A stretch of DNA of 64,000 nt from Halobacteriovorax marinus SJ (GTDB lineage: Bacteria > Bdellovibrionota > Bacteriovoracia > Bacteriovoracales > Bacteriovoracaceae): the NCBI RefSeq assembly GCF_000210915.2, contig NC_016620.1, forward strand, positions 2,108,001 to 2,172,000, written 5' to 3'. The notes beneath the pieces were generated by a model. That model was given only the letters and a program-made list of their open reading frames with translations. It was not told the origin of the DNA and did not search any database. The first letter of the stretch is position 1. Each line of letters opens with the position of its first letter. Below are positions 42,992-51,613 of this stretch, piece by piece. A program made the translations under genes and the position numbers.

Positions 42992-44496
42992 AGCATGAAA
43001 TCAAAGAGATTTGATGGTCCTTTGAGAAGATAGTAGAGAACTTTCTTTCCAAAGCCTACTCTGTGAAAGAGTCTCTCATCAATTGAATCAGGATCCTCTT
43101 CAAGATCTTTCTTAGTAATGAGAATTGAATCTCTCTCTCTTTGCTCAATATCAAAGCGAAGAGAATCAGCAAGAGGTCTATTTCCATCACAGAAGAAGGC
43201 CAATTCAGCGGAGAAGTTATAACTTCTTGGATCAAAGTTAAATGAGCCAATCATAATAGAGCTGTAGTCAAAAACTACTGACTTGGCATGTGTTCCCCAG
43301 CGCGAATACTGAACTTCATGATTAATGGTTTGATAATCAGTCTGAGTATCTCCACCGTAGAGGAAAATATCCATCCCAGTATCTAACCACTCGTTGGCAA
43401 TAGAATTAAAAGCCGCGGAAACATAAATAGCATCAGTACTGTAGAGATAATTTGTAAGTAGAGTTGTCTTAACTCCCCTTTTAAGTGCATTCTTTAGAGT
43501 TGTCTCTGTTTCATCATTAACAATAAAGTATGGACTCTCAATTTGAAGAGAACTCTTAGATTCGTTAATTCTCTTATAAATTTCTTTCTTTAATATTCTC
43601 TTAGTCTTACCTGTATCGTGTGAAAGTGGTCTATCAGAAACAAAGCTTGCATTAGTACACTCACCATAGAATTGCCCGTGAGCATGTAAGATAGAGAGGT
43701 TTCTAATTTTCTCTCTCAGATCAACTCTCTCATTATCTAGAGAAACAAAGCTCTTGGCGAAGTCCTCTTTCTTAGTCCACGCTCTTAAATCACTCTTATA
43801 CTTTGCGCGTCCTCTTGCCGTGCGAGAATTTCTTCTATATTGAATGTCGTTCTTCTCTGGCATCTTCTTTCTCTTAACCGCCACAGACTCTTTTGATGTC
43901 CAGATACTTTCAAAACTAAGCTCTACGGCATCGACTAAGTCACCTTCAATCCATACATCGCGATCAACAAAGTTATACTCCGGACTTAAGTCAAAGTACT
44001 CATCACCAATATTTCTTCCACCAATGATTGTTTCTTTACTATCGATCGTGAGGGACTTCTTGTGATTTCTCCACTGAGCTTCAACAACTCTAAAGAGTGG
44101 AGTTGGGTTGTAGTATCTAACTTCAATCCCCTCTTTTCTAAGCTCGTGAGCGATGAACTCAGTATAGTCCTTTGCCCCAACGAAGTTATCAATGAGAAGT
44201 CTTATTTTTACGCCCTTTCTCGCTTTTTTAATAAGTGCGTGAGTGAGCATCTGACCTGAGTCATCGGCCCTCCAGATGAAGGTTTCTAGATCAATAGTCT
44301 TAGTAGCCTTTTCAATTAGCTCTAATCTCTTTTCAAGAGCGCTATATCCGTCATTTAGAATGAGAACTTTTTGGGGATTTTCAGATCTAACATCAAAGTC
44401 ACTGTCACTTCTATCTAAACCCCCATTGCTTGCATGGGAGAATTGAAGCCCTAGAACTAGGAAAAAGAATGTTATTAGAAGTGGCGATCTAAACAT
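42988..44496 (-). CDS. Phospholipase D-like/cardiolipin synthase-type enzyme
   Basis: 502 residues with a signal peptide (about 1-22). Two HKD motifs mark the phospholipase D superfamily: WRNHKKSLTIDSKETIIGGRN and WGTHAKSVVFDYSSIMIGSFN, each followed by the GG/GS-x-N element. The layout resembles the secreted PLDc family rather than membrane-bound ClsA, as no transmembrane pair is seen. It may make or break phospholipids at the inner or outer membrane. Its stop overlaps that of the ATP-grasp gene in the palindrome CTAG. Confidence 0.88.
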   Translation of the reverse strand: MFRSPLLITFFFLVLGLQFSHASNGGLDRSDSDFDVRSENPQKVLILNDGYSALEKRLELIEKATKTIDLETFIWRADDSGQMLTHALIKKARKGVKIRLLIDNFVGAKDYTEFIAHELRKEGIEVRYYNPTPLFRVVEAQWRNHKKSLTIDSKETIIGGRNIGDEYFDLSPEYNFVDRDVWIEGDLVDAVELSFESIWTSKESVAVKRKKMPEKNDIQYRRNSRTARGRAKYKSDLRAWTKKEDFAKSFVSLDNERVDLREKIRNLSILHAHGQFYGECTNASFVSDRPLSHDTGKTKRILKKEIYKRINESKSSLQIESPYFIVNDETETTLKNALKRGVKTTLLTNYLYSTDAIYVSAAFNSIANEWLDTGMDIFLYGGDTQTDYQTINHEVQYSRWGTHAKSVVFDYSSIMIGSFNFDPRSYNFSAELAFFCDGNRPLADSLRFDIEQRERDSILITKKDLEEDPDSIDERLFHRVGFGKKVLYYLLKGPSNLFDFML

Positions 44497-44598
44497 AATA
44501 GGTATTTATAACGGCCACATGCGCGCCGCACAACTCACAATGAAAAGCTTACATAGTAGAAGCAATGCAAAATCAGCTATTTATTCAACGCTCAAAAT

Positions 44599-44633
44599 AA
44601 AGTTTGACCAGGCAAACTTTTACATAGTATTAT
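44599..44633 (+). promoter_or_regulatory. Promoter and palindrome upstream of bfd
   Basis: TTGACC (44604-44609) and TATTAT (44628-44633), 18 bases apart, make a reasonable sigma70 promoter about 65 bases before bfd. A perfect 8-bp inverted repeat AAAGTTTG (44599-44606) / CAAACTTT (44613-44620) overlaps the -35 and may be an operator. It does not resemble the Fur box. Confidence 0.5.
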
Positions 44634-44699
44634 TAACAAGTGTTAAGCTAATTAAAGTTATGTCCGATTAGCTAACAGGAATTTAACTGGTAGAAAACT

Positions 44700-44888
44700 A
44701 TGTACATCTGCATCTGCAAAGGCATTACAGAAGAACAGCTCGAACAAGCGATCAAGCCTGACGCAAAGCCAACTGACGTTTTAAAGGACCTTGGAGTTGG
44801 TGATAGCTGTGGAATTTGTCTAATCGATGCAATCGAGAAGATGACATTAGCAAAATCAGTGGCCCATCAAGAAAAGAAAAAGAAATAA
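44700..44888 (+). CDS. bfd: Bacterioferritin-associated ferredoxin
   Basis: 62 residues, a single BFD [2Fe-2S] domain with ligands Cys4, Cys6, Cys37 and Cys40 (MYICICKGITEEQ; GDSCGIC). Bfd passes electrons to bacterioferritin so that stored ferric iron is released as ferrous iron. The bacterioferritin gene follows after 75 bases, confirming the role. The Lys-rich C-terminus (EKKKKK) is slightly unusual. Confidence 0.95.
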   Translation: MYICICKGITEEQLEQAIKPDAKPTDVLKDLGVGDSCGICLIDAIEKMTLAKSVAHQEKKKK

Positions 44889-44963
44889 CTTCATTGCTCC
44901 TCTAGCACCCATTCTCTATAATAATTCTAATTATTAAATCAATAAATTTTGAAAGGATCTTTT

Positions 44964-45434
44964 ATGAAAGGTGATAAAGAAATTATCGAGGCCTTAAATA
45001 ACGTTTTGGCCAATGAACTCACGGCCATTAACCAATACTTTCTCCACGCCAGAATGCTAGATGACTGGGGACTTGAGAAGCTTGGTAAGCTTGAGTACGA
45101 CGCTTCTATTGATGAGATGAAGCACGCAGATGAGATTATTAAGCGTATTCTCTTCTTAGAGGGGCTTCCTAACCTTCAAAAGCTTAATAGACTTAAAATT
45201 GGTCAAAATATCGAAGAGCTTATCGCTGCCGACCTAGAGGTTGAGTACAAGGCCGTTCCTGAACTAAGAGAGTATATTTCTCTTTGTGAAAAGAAGCAGG
45301 ACTATATAACAAGAGATATCTTAAAGAGAATCTTAGATAGCGAAGAAGAGCATATCGATTGGCTAGAAACTCAGCAGAGCTTAATTAAGCAAGTTGGAAT
45401 CCAGAATTTTATTCAATCACAAATTTCTGAATAA
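44964..45434 (+). CDS. bfr: Bacterioferritin
   Basis: 156 residues from the ATG at 44964, which follows AAAGGA; with this start the ferroxidase ligands fall at the classic positions Glu18, Glu51, His54, Glu94, Glu127 and His130, and the haem-binding Met is Met52. The TTG at 44949 is therefore rejected. Twenty-four subunits form a shell that oxidises ferrous iron with oxygen or peroxide and stores it. It is paired with bfd. A nearly perfect hairpin terminator follows. Confidence 0.97.
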   Translation: MKGDKEIIEALNNVLANELTAINQYFLHARMLDDWGLEKLGKLEYDASIDEMKHADEIIKRILFLEGLPNLQKLNRLKIGQNIEELIAADLEVEYKAVPELREYISLCEKKQDYITRDILKRILDSEEEHIDWLETQQSLIKQVGIQNFIQSQISE

Positions 45435-45442
45435 TTGCGAAA

Positions 45443-45486
45443 AAGTAGATGTGCTAGATCCCTAACACATCTACTTCTCTTCTTTA
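45443..45486. terminator. Bidirectional terminator
   Basis: A perfect 11-bp stem (AAGTAGATGTG, 45443-45453; complement at 45466-45476) with a 12-base loop lies between the convergent bfr and 45490-45897 genes. A T-rich tail follows on the plus strand and TTTTT follows on the minus strand, so it can serve both. Confidence 0.88.
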
Positions 45487-45489
45487 GAA

Positions 45490-45897
45490 CTAGTACTCTA
45501 GTTCAAATGTAGTGTGGAGCACTTCTGTTTTCGCATCAATAAATGAACCATTAACATCAAAGAAAATTGAAGTAATAGAAGTTTTCTTCTTTCCAATTCT
45601 AATTGCGTTGGCCGGAAATTGGTCGTTTTCAGACGTGTATAAGTAAATATAATTAGTATTAATACTTTCAAGAGCATGAGTTTGAAGCTCTCCATCCTCT
45701 AAGAAAGTTGTGAAAACTTTCACCGTTTCTGCGTTTGGATGGGCATTAAACTTGTAAGTTTCTAGGCTACATCCACCACCATGACCAGGAATAATACATG
45801 AGAATTGAATGTTAACATCTGCCGTAATCTGTTGATTTGACATTGAAAAAGCAGAAATTGAACTTAAAAATAAAAAGATTGCGATTAGATTTTTCAT
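45490..45897 (-). CDS. Hypothetical secreted protein
   Basis: 135 residues with a signal peptide (about 1-18, ending SAFS). The mature part is beta-prone: QQITADVNIQFSCIIPGHGG, a Cys pair (33 and 43), and alternating strands to the end (VLHTTFELEY). No known family was recognised. It is alone on its transcript. Confidence 0.65.
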   Translation of the reverse strand: MKNLIAIFLFLSSISAFSMSNQQITADVNIQFSCIIPGHGGGCSLETYKFNAHPNAETVKVFTTFLEDGELQTHALESINTNYIYLYTSENDQFPANAIRIGKKKTSITSIFFDVNGSFIDAKTEVLHTTFELEY

Positions 45898-46020
45898 CTA
45901 GAACTCCAAGTGTTAATTTTCACAAAAACTTGGATCTCTTCATAGCTTATCCTACAAACTGTGTAAAGTAAGAGCTGCTAAATAAAAACCATTAACAGCT
46001 CTGAGATTATATAGAAAAAA

Positions 46021-48474
46021 CTAGATGGCCTCGTTTGGCTTCTTCAACATTGAAATGAGAATTATTGGAATAATTAAAAAAGCCGAACCAAGAAAGTATG
46101 GTGAGCTTGATCCAAACTTCCAATAAATGATTGAAGCAATGATCGGACCGATAACCCTAGATAGTGCTCCAAGAGATCTGAAAATCCCAATACTGTGCCC
46201 CTGCTCTGCTGCTGGAGTATAGAGAGAAACCAGAGAAGTTAAACAAGGGATGGCCATACTCGAACCTACGGCCAAAAAGAAAAGTCCTACGTAGAGCAAG
46301 AAGCTTGATGTTGAAAGTCCAATCGAAATAAGCCCAGGAATAAGACAAATAAGTCCCATGAGCGCGACTTTCTTCTCCCCTATTTGACCGGCCTTTCTTC
46401 TGACAAAGCCACCTTGAACCATTGCTATAATAAAGCCGATAAAAATGAACATATAGGCATTATCCATAGAAGAGTAATTCATTCTCTCTACAGCTAGGAA
46501 AGTTAGAGTAAACTCCATTCCACTAAAGGCCATTAAAAATAAGAAGTGACCAAAGTTTGTAAGGTTAACTCCCTCATAAGGAAGTGGTTTAAAGAGTTGT
46601 AGTGGATTAAATGTTCTCTCGCTAGAGTGAGCATTTCCTCTTTTCTCTTCCGGTAAAGACTCCTTGAAGTTTCTATAGAGGAAGAAGAGATTAAATGCAC
46701 TTAAAATAAATGCGATCCCAGCGGCCATTGAGAAAGGATTCACACCATAGGCTGCAAGCTCAGGAAAGCTCTTCGTTAAATCGATCAAAGACATAATCCC
46801 ACCCATAGCAGGACCTATGATGAATCCAAGGGCAAAGGCAATTCCAATAGTCGCCATTCCCTTTGATCTATTTCCTTTAGACGTAACATCGGCAACGACG
46901 GCAGTAGCAGTAGAAATATTTCCCCCCATGATTCCTCCAATAAACCTCGCGATGATTAGAGTTGTAAATGAACCAGAGAAGAACCACAGGACATAACTAA
47001 GGGCCAGACCAAAAACTGAAACAAGTAACACTGGCTTTCTACCAATGCGATCAGAGATTCTTCCCCAAACTGGAGCGGCAATAAATTGAAGGAAAGAATA
47101 GAGCGCTCCAAGGGCCCCTCCAAAGAGAACAATAGAAGAGAGTTTACCGGCACCACCTGTCGCAGTGAGGGTTTCAATTCCATTGAAGATGAGATTTAAA
47201 AAGAAGTTATCCCCATCAACACTTATGTAGTGTTTTGCAAGAGCAGGAAAGAGAGGGAAGATAATTGAAAATCCTACTAAGTCTAAGAATAGTGTTAAGA
47301 AAACGATCTTTAGTGAACTCTTTGCATTTGCTGATAAGGGTTCTGATTTCATTGAAGGTTTTTCCATCTGCTTGTAATCCTCTTTTTGCATATAATAAAA
47401 ATCTTGGGCCTTAGTTTCTCCACTGCCCTCACATTGATTTTCAACAAAGTGTGAAAAGTCCTCACACCACTTCTTGTCGTCATTTAAACACTCTATAAAT
47501 TGAATTTCTCCACCTAGCTCTTTTGCTTCTTCAGCAAGCTCAGTGGCAATTTCATCAGTTGTCTCTAAACAATCGGCGACGAAACTAGGACAGTAGACAG
47601 CAATATTCTTCGCCCCTTCGTCTATCAGCTCCTCCATCACATCTTCTGTGTACGGAGTAAGCCACTCCTCAGAACCAAAGCGAGATTGAAAAGTGATAAC
47701 AATATCTCTTGCATCAATATTTTTCACTCTACTCTTAATGAGAAAGTACGTTTCAAAACAATGCTTATAGTAAATATCATTCTTATAAAGAACTCTTCTC
47801 TTTGGAATGCCATGAAAAGAGATAATGAGCTTATCGCTCTTCTTTCCATCTCTCTCAAAGCGCTCTAGGAAATTATCAATTTGTACAACTGAGTTATCAA
47901 TAAAGGCCTTACTTCTATGGAAGTTAGTTAGAAATTTAAAAGGAGGTATTTGCACCCTCGTCTTTAAAACACTGAAGAAGCCGTCCATTCCTGAGGCCAC
48001 TGTACTCTCGGAGTACTGAGGAAACATTGGAATGATAAGAAGCTCAGTTGCCGCAGTCTCAGGGGAGCTAGAAACTTCTCTCTCCCATCTATCCCACACT
48101 TCATCTACTCTAGGAGATGAAAGAAGAAAGGCATACTCAACTTCAACCTTATCGCTCTTAAGAAATGAAGAGACTTTGTCACTAAAGCTCTTTGTATTAT
48201 CAATGAGCGGAAAGCTCTCTCCATTCCAGATTCTTGAATAGAGCTTGGCCGATCTCGCCGGTCTAAATGGAATTACAAAGAGGTTTAAGATAATTTTCCA
48301 AAGAGTTGGATTTATATCTACAACTCGTGGGTCTCCAAGAAACTCTTTTAAAAACGTTCTTACATCACTCACTTTCGGTGACTTGGGAGAGCCTAATTGG
48401 ACAAAGACAACTTTTGTTTTTCGGTGTCCAAGTGAATCATAGACACCTAAGAAATTTTCATTTTGATCTGTCAT
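46021..48474 (-). CDS. hemH: Ferrochelatase fused to an MFS transporter
   Basis: 817 residues in one frame. Residues 20-345 are a ferrochelatase: VVFVQLGSPKSPKVSDVRTF, FLGDPRVVD, IPMFPQYSESTVAS, the catalytic His221 in LIISFHGIPKRR and Glu304 in YCPSFVADCLETTDEI. After a charged linker (about 347-387) residues 388-817 are a twelve-helix MFS transporter of the TetA-like drug/proton antiporter kind, with motif A GRISDRIGRKPVLL. Ferrochelatase inserts ferrous iron into protoporphyrin IX or coproporphyrin III as the last or near-last step of haem synthesis. The fusion suggests coupling of haem synthesis to transport of haem, porphyrin or a related compound; direction and substrate are unknown. 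Confidence 0.92.
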   Translation of the reverse strand: MTDQNENFLGVYDSLGHRKTKVVFVQLGSPKSPKVSDVRTFLKEFLGDPRVVDINPTLWKIILNLFVIPFRPARSAKLYSRIWNGESFPLIDNTKSFSDKVSSFLKSDKVEVEYAFLLSSPRVDEVWDRWEREVSSSPETAATELLIIPMFPQYSESTVASGMDGFFSVLKTRVQIPPFKFLTNFHRSKAFIDNSVVQIDNFLERFERDGKKSDKLIISFHGIPKRRVLYKNDIYYKHCFETYFLIKSRVKNIDARDIVITFQSRFGSEEWLTPYTEDVMEELIDEGAKNIAVYCPSFVADCLETTDEIATELAEEAKELGGEIQFIECLNDDKKWCEDFSHFVENQCEGSGETKAQDFYYMQKEDYKQMEKPSMKSEPLSANAKSSLKIVFLTLFLDLVGFSIIFPLFPALAKHYISVDGDNFFLNLIFNGIETLTATGGAGKLSSIVLFGGALGALYSFLQFIAAPVWGRISDRIGRKPVLLVSVFGLALSYVLWFFSGSFTTLIIARFIGGIMGGNISTATAVVADVTSKGNRSKGMATIGIAFALGFIIGPAMGGIMSLIDLTKSFPELAAYGVNPFSMAAGIAFILSAFNLFFLYRNFKESLPEEKRGNAHSSERTFNPLQLFKPLPYEGVNLTNFGHFLFLMAFSGMEFTLTFLAVERMNYSSMDNAYMFIFIGFIIAMVQGGFVRRKAGQIGEKKVALMGLICLIPGLISIGLSTSSFLLYVGLFFLAVGSSMAIPCLTSLVSLYTPAAEQGHSIGIFRSLGALSRVIGPIIASIIYWKFGSSSPYFLGSAFLIIPIILISMLKKPNEAI

Positions 48475-48542
48475 ATTTTCACATCTTTTTGACTATTTAG
48501 AGCGCATAATGTACCTGATTTATATAATAAGGGGAAGAGCTG

Positions 48543-49088
48543 ATGGCAAAAGTTAAGACAAAGAAGAAGAAGACTGGAACAGGTGCAAAGGGACGCAACG
48601 CAAAAGAACTTGCGAGCTTCACACTTGGAGAGGCCGAGACTAAGTACTCTATGACATACTCTCCCGAAGTCCTAGAGGCCTTTGATAATAAGAATCCTAA
48701 TAGTGATGCATGGACTACTTTCCTATGTACAGAGTTCACAAGCCTCTGCCCGAAGACGTCTCAGCCAGACTTTGCCAGAATTTATATAAATTATATTGCG
48801 GATAAGAAGATGGTAGAGAGTAAATCTCTTAAATTATACCTCTTTAGCTTCCGTAACCACGGTGACTTTCACGAAGATTGCATACAGAAAATCTGTGATG
48901 ACCTAGCGAAACTCATGAAACCGAAGTATATTGAAGTTATAGGAGAATTTACTCCTAGAGGTGGTATAGCTATTTATCCATACTCTAGTTATTCAAATAG
49001 TAAGGCCCTCTACAAAAGTATTAAGGCCAAGAGATTTGCAGAGTATTCTCCAGGTAAGTACACAATGGATATGTCTAAGATCTATTAG
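48543..49088 (+). CDS. queF: NADPH-dependent 7-cyano-7-deazaguanine reductase
   Basis: 181 residues, the short (unimodular) QueF form with a Lys-rich extension (KVKTKKKKTG, about 3-20). The T-fold core has CTEFTSLCPKTSQPDFA with the nucleophile Cys69 and Asp76, VESKSLKLYLFSFRNHGDFHE with Glu92 and His110, and FTPRGGIAIYPY. It reduces preQ0 to preQ1 in queuosine synthesis. The basic tail could help RNA or DNA binding but is not part of the family core. tatA follows after 15 bases. Confidence 0.94.
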   Translation: MAKVKTKKKKTGTGAKGRNAKELASFTLGEAETKYSMTYSPEVLEAFDNKNPNSDAWTTFLCTEFTSLCPKTSQPDFARIYINYIADKKMVESKSLKLYLFSFRNHGDFHEDCIQKICDDLAKLMKPKYIEVIGEFTPRGGIAIYPYSSYSNSKALYKSIKAKRFAEYSPGKYTMDMSKIY

Positions 49089-49103
49089 ACTAAGGATGAA
49101 AAT

Positions 49104-49286
49104 ATGGGATTTGGAATTGGTGAGAGTTTAGTCGTTCTAGCAATTGTTGTTCTACTCTTCGGAGGTAAGAAGCTACCACAACTTGGAAGTTCACTAGGAA
49201 AGGCCATTCAGAACTTTAAAAAAGGTCTTGGAGAAGAAGACGAACAAAGCACTGATAAAGACGACGACAAGAAAAGCTTAAAATAA
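49104..49286 (+). CDS. tatA: Twin-arginine translocase subunit TatA
   Basis: 60 residues: one N-terminal helix ([22 protein letters not shown]), the [23 protein letters not shown] amphipathic helix and a short acidic, disordered tail. It forms the variable pore of the Tat pathway with TatBC, which are not in this window. Length is at the short end for TatA/E. Its stop is one base from the end of the convergent SIS-domain gene. Confidence 0.93.
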   Translation: MGFGIGESLVVLAIVVLLFGGKKLPQLGSSLGKAIQNFKKGLGEEDEQSTDKDDDKKSLK

Positions 49287-49287
49287 T

Positions 49288-50793
49288 TTAAATAAGGCCC
49301 TCTAAAGTTTTAAGAACAAGAGGGTCATCTTTACTTGCTCCTTCCATAGCTTCAAATAATTTTTCACATATCTGCTCGTAACTTCTTTCAATATTTCTCT
49401 CACGCAAAAGTATATCCACATAGCGGATCGTTCGATCAATCAACTTATTATTACTTGGCCTAACCCATGTCATGATATTACTTTCATAACGACCAAGTCT
49501 TCCCATAACGAGAGTTGAGTGAGTATTTAATAAGATTTTTGTAATAATATGAACGCTTAAAAGATCAAATCCAGAGAAGTCAATTTCACACTCCCTAGAG
49601 TCGAGAGCAATATTTAATTTTTCTTCATTCAATTCTAGAGAAAAGATGTATTGCTCACCTTTGCAATAACTTCTTCTTTTATTAATCAATTCACTCGATA
49701 TATCGAATCGGTATAGGCGATCAACAGCGGCCAGTCCCTTTATTTCATCCCACTCTAGCGTCCTAGGATCTCTTGAGAGTAAACTCTTCCAAGCATCTTC
49801 AATACGACTCTCTCCTAAAAGTGAGAGATAACATAGAGAGTGATGGGAAATCGCTGAACTAGAATTTTCTTCAAAAGGCAGTAAACTAAATGTTGGTGAT
49901 CTTTCAGTCGTGTCTGTAAGAACACTAATTCCTAACTTTGAATCACAATTATAGATGATTCCTCCACCCTCTTTATATATCTCAGACTCCCTCTCTATAA
50001 AGGGAGTGAGTAGCGACGAAGAAAGCTCTTCAAACTTCTTCATTAAATTTAGAGGCCAATCCTTATTGTAGTTAAATAGGGCCATGCCAGTGACCAGCAT
50101 TTGTATCGTACTTGCCTGCATTCGCGTGCTGCCGGCCAAGACCATTTCTCCGGTAGTGAGATTAAGCTTCTTAATGGACTTATTTTCAATCACTCTTCTT
50201 GAGCGCTCCACTGTCTCACAAAGAATATCGTCTGGATTGCAGTAAAGAAAATATGGGTTTCTCTTTGAGGTTCTTTGGGCCGTCTCTGCTGCACCTATAA
50301 CAAAGGGTGTTTCACCTCCCTCAGTTATAGCAACGAGAAGATCGTTATCGCTAAAACCAAGATCAAGTAATTGTCTCTCACCGTACTCTGGGTGATCTTC
50401 AAAATTTTCTATCGAATGAATTAGCGCCACATCCCCACCGGCCATAAAAGAGATAACCCTTCCCTTTTCATTGCCTGACTGATTCCATATGGTCTCTAGA
50501 GCGAGTGATAATCTTCCTGTCGCCCCACAGCCACACAGAAAAATTCTTCCTCCACATTCTAGAGTTTCTTGAACATCTCTTTGAAAGAGCTCTATCTCAC
50601 TTTGTTTTTCTAAAACTGTAGAAAATAGAGATAGATCTATCTCCTTTATGGCCTTTAAGGCCCTCTCTAAGTCACTATTGGCCCATTCAGAGAGACCAAT
50701 TGTCTTAGGATGAGACTTCTCTGTAGTTAAGCGCCCAAGCTTAAAGCTCTCAGCTATTTTTAAAAAATCATTTGATTTACTTTGATACGACAT
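49288..50793 (-). CDS. SIS-domain protein of the MurQ/GCKR type
   Basis: 501 residues. The first SIS domain (about 75-230) carries IFLCGCGATGRLSLALETI, SIENFEDHPEYG and LLVAITEGGETPFV, and then the MurQ-like signature LAGSTRMQASTIQML. The second half is weaker and looks like a second SIS module (ISVLTDTTERSPTFSLLPFE), as in eukaryotic glucokinase regulatory protein. MurQ splits D-lactate from N-acetylmuramate 6-phosphate in wall recycling; at 501 residues this is longer than MurQ (about 300). A role in handling muramic acid or another sugar phosphate is likely, but the exact reaction is not established. Confidence 0.8.
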   Translation of the reverse strand: MSYQSKSNDFLKIAESFKLGRLTTEKSHPKTIGLSEWANSDLERALKAIKEIDLSLFSTVLEKQSEIELFQRDVQETLECGGRIFLCGCGATGRLSLALETIWNQSGNEKGRVISFMAGGDVALIHSIENFEDHPEYGERQLLDLGFSDNDLLVAITEGGETPFVIGAAETAQRTSKRNPYFLYCNPDDILCETVERSRRVIENKSIKKLNLTTGEMVLAGSTRMQASTIQMLVTGMALFNYNKDWPLNLMKKFEELSSSLLTPFIERESEIYKEGGGIIYNCDSKLGISVLTDTTERSPTFSLLPFEENSSSAISHHSLCYLSLLGESRIEDAWKSLLSRDPRTLEWDEIKGLAAVDRLYRFDISSELINKRRSYCKGEQYIFSLELNEEKLNIALDSRECEIDFSGFDLLSVHIITKILLNTHSTLVMGRLGRYESNIMTWVRPSNNKLIDRTIRYVDILLRERNIERSYEQICEKLFEAMEGASKDDPLVLKTLEGLI

Positions 50794-51169
50794 AGTCTCT
50801 TTCTTCTATAGAATTTATTACTGTTTGAAGTATCTCATCAAGACCAAAGGGTTTCGAGATGAGAGCAGTTGCCCCCTTCTCTTTTACTTGCTCATCTGTT
50901 AGAAAAATATCCCCAGAAAATAGAAAAAAGAGTGGTGACTTTTCGGCCATGCTTCTCACTTCTCTCAAAAGTTCCAGCCCACTTAGTCCCGGCATACCTG
51001 AGTCGGAGATAATGATATCAATACTCTCACTCTTAAAGATTTCAAGAGCTCGAAGTCCATCGTTTGAACCATAGACCTTAAAACCTTTCATTTGAAAAGC
51101 TTCCAAGCAAAGTTCTAATAAATCTTCGTCATCCTCAGCAATGAGAATACTATAGTCACTAAAATTCAT
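50777..51169 (-). CDS. Single-domain response regulator (CheY-like)
   Basis: 130 residues, a receiver domain only: acidic pocket in ILIAEDDEDLLEL, phosphoacceptor Asp56 in IIISDSGMPGLSG, the Ser/Thr position in FFLFSGD and Lys in LISKPFG. No output domain. It overlaps the SIS gene by 17 bases, which implies coupled expression. No histidine kinase lies beside it. It could act as a phosphate sink or a protein-binding switch. Confidence 0.92.
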   Translation of the reverse strand: MNFSDYSILIAEDDEDLLELCLEAFQMKGFKVYGSNDGLRALEIFKSESIDIIISDSGMPGLSGLELLREVRSMAEKSPLFFLFSGDIFLTDEQVKEKGATALISKPFGLDEILQTVINSIEERDYVVSK

Positions 51170-51210
51170 AGAGATATGATAGGAGAAAAAAAAGAATTAA
51201 GAAAGTTTAG

Positions 51211-51238
51211 AAAAAAAAACCTCACTGAAAGTGAGGTT
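51211..51238 (-). terminator. Intrinsic terminator after khpA
   Basis: AACCTCACT (51218-51226) and AGTGAGGTT (51230-51238) form a perfect 9-bp stem with a three-base loop; the minus strand then runs into nine T (complement of 51211-51219). It ends the rpsP-khpA transcript before the promoter of the receiver gene. Confidence 0.9.
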
Positions 51239-51264
51239 TAAAGATTGCGTCTTTTAGTTTTAGT

Positions 51265-51504
51265 CTATTCGATAATTTCTAGAACAGATCTCTTCTTAAG
51301 CTTTGTTGATGCAGCATTAAGAATTGTTCTAAGGGCTCTGGCCGTACGACCTTGCTTACCGATAACTTTACCTAAATCTGTCTTATCAACTTTAAGTTCG
51401 ATAACTGTAGTTTGTTCTCCTACAATCTCGTTTACTTCTACCGCATCTGGCATGTCGACTAGTGATTTAGAAACGTAATGGATTAGATCTTTCAATTCGC
51501 TCAT
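51265..51504 (-). CDS. khpA: KH-domain RNA-binding protein KhpA
   Basis: 79 residues with a single KH domain: [20 protein letters not shown] and the GxxG loop in [19 protein letters not shown]. KhpA/YlqC proteins bind RNA, often with KhpB/Jag, and affect cell shape and division. The gene follows rpsP by 109 bases containing small hairpins; the order rpsP-khpA is common in bacteria. Confidence 0.94.
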   Translation of the reverse strand: MSELKDLIHYVSKSLVDMPDAVEVNEIVGEQTTVIELKVDKTDLGKVIGKQGRTARALRTILNAASTKLKKRSVLEIIE

Positions 51505-51525
51505 TTAGTACTCTCGCTTTCTACA

Positions 51526-51593
51526 GGTATCCACTAGGAATACCTTTTCCATTAACATTGTTTCGCCAAAGGCGACCCTCTTTCTAACGAAAG
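51526..51593 (-). other. Row of small hairpins between rpsP and khpA
   Basis: The 109-base spacer holds three short inverted repeats: GGTAT/ATACC (51526-51544), TCGCC/GGCGA (51563-51575, loop AAA) and CTTTC/GAAAG (51580-51593). None has a T-run. They may stabilise or attenuate the transcript so that S16 and KhpA are made in different amounts. Confidence 0.4.
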
Positions 51594-51613
51594 CTAAAAA
51601 GAGGAGAAAAAAC

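Noticed and set aside
44497-44699. Fur box upstream of bfd
   Set aside because: No GATAAT-type triplet or 19-bp palindrome of the Fur kind is present.
44949-44963. TTG at 44949 as the bacterioferritin start
   Set aside because: The ATG at 44964 has the ribosome site and puts the iron ligands at the classic positions 18, 51, 54, 94, 127 and 130.
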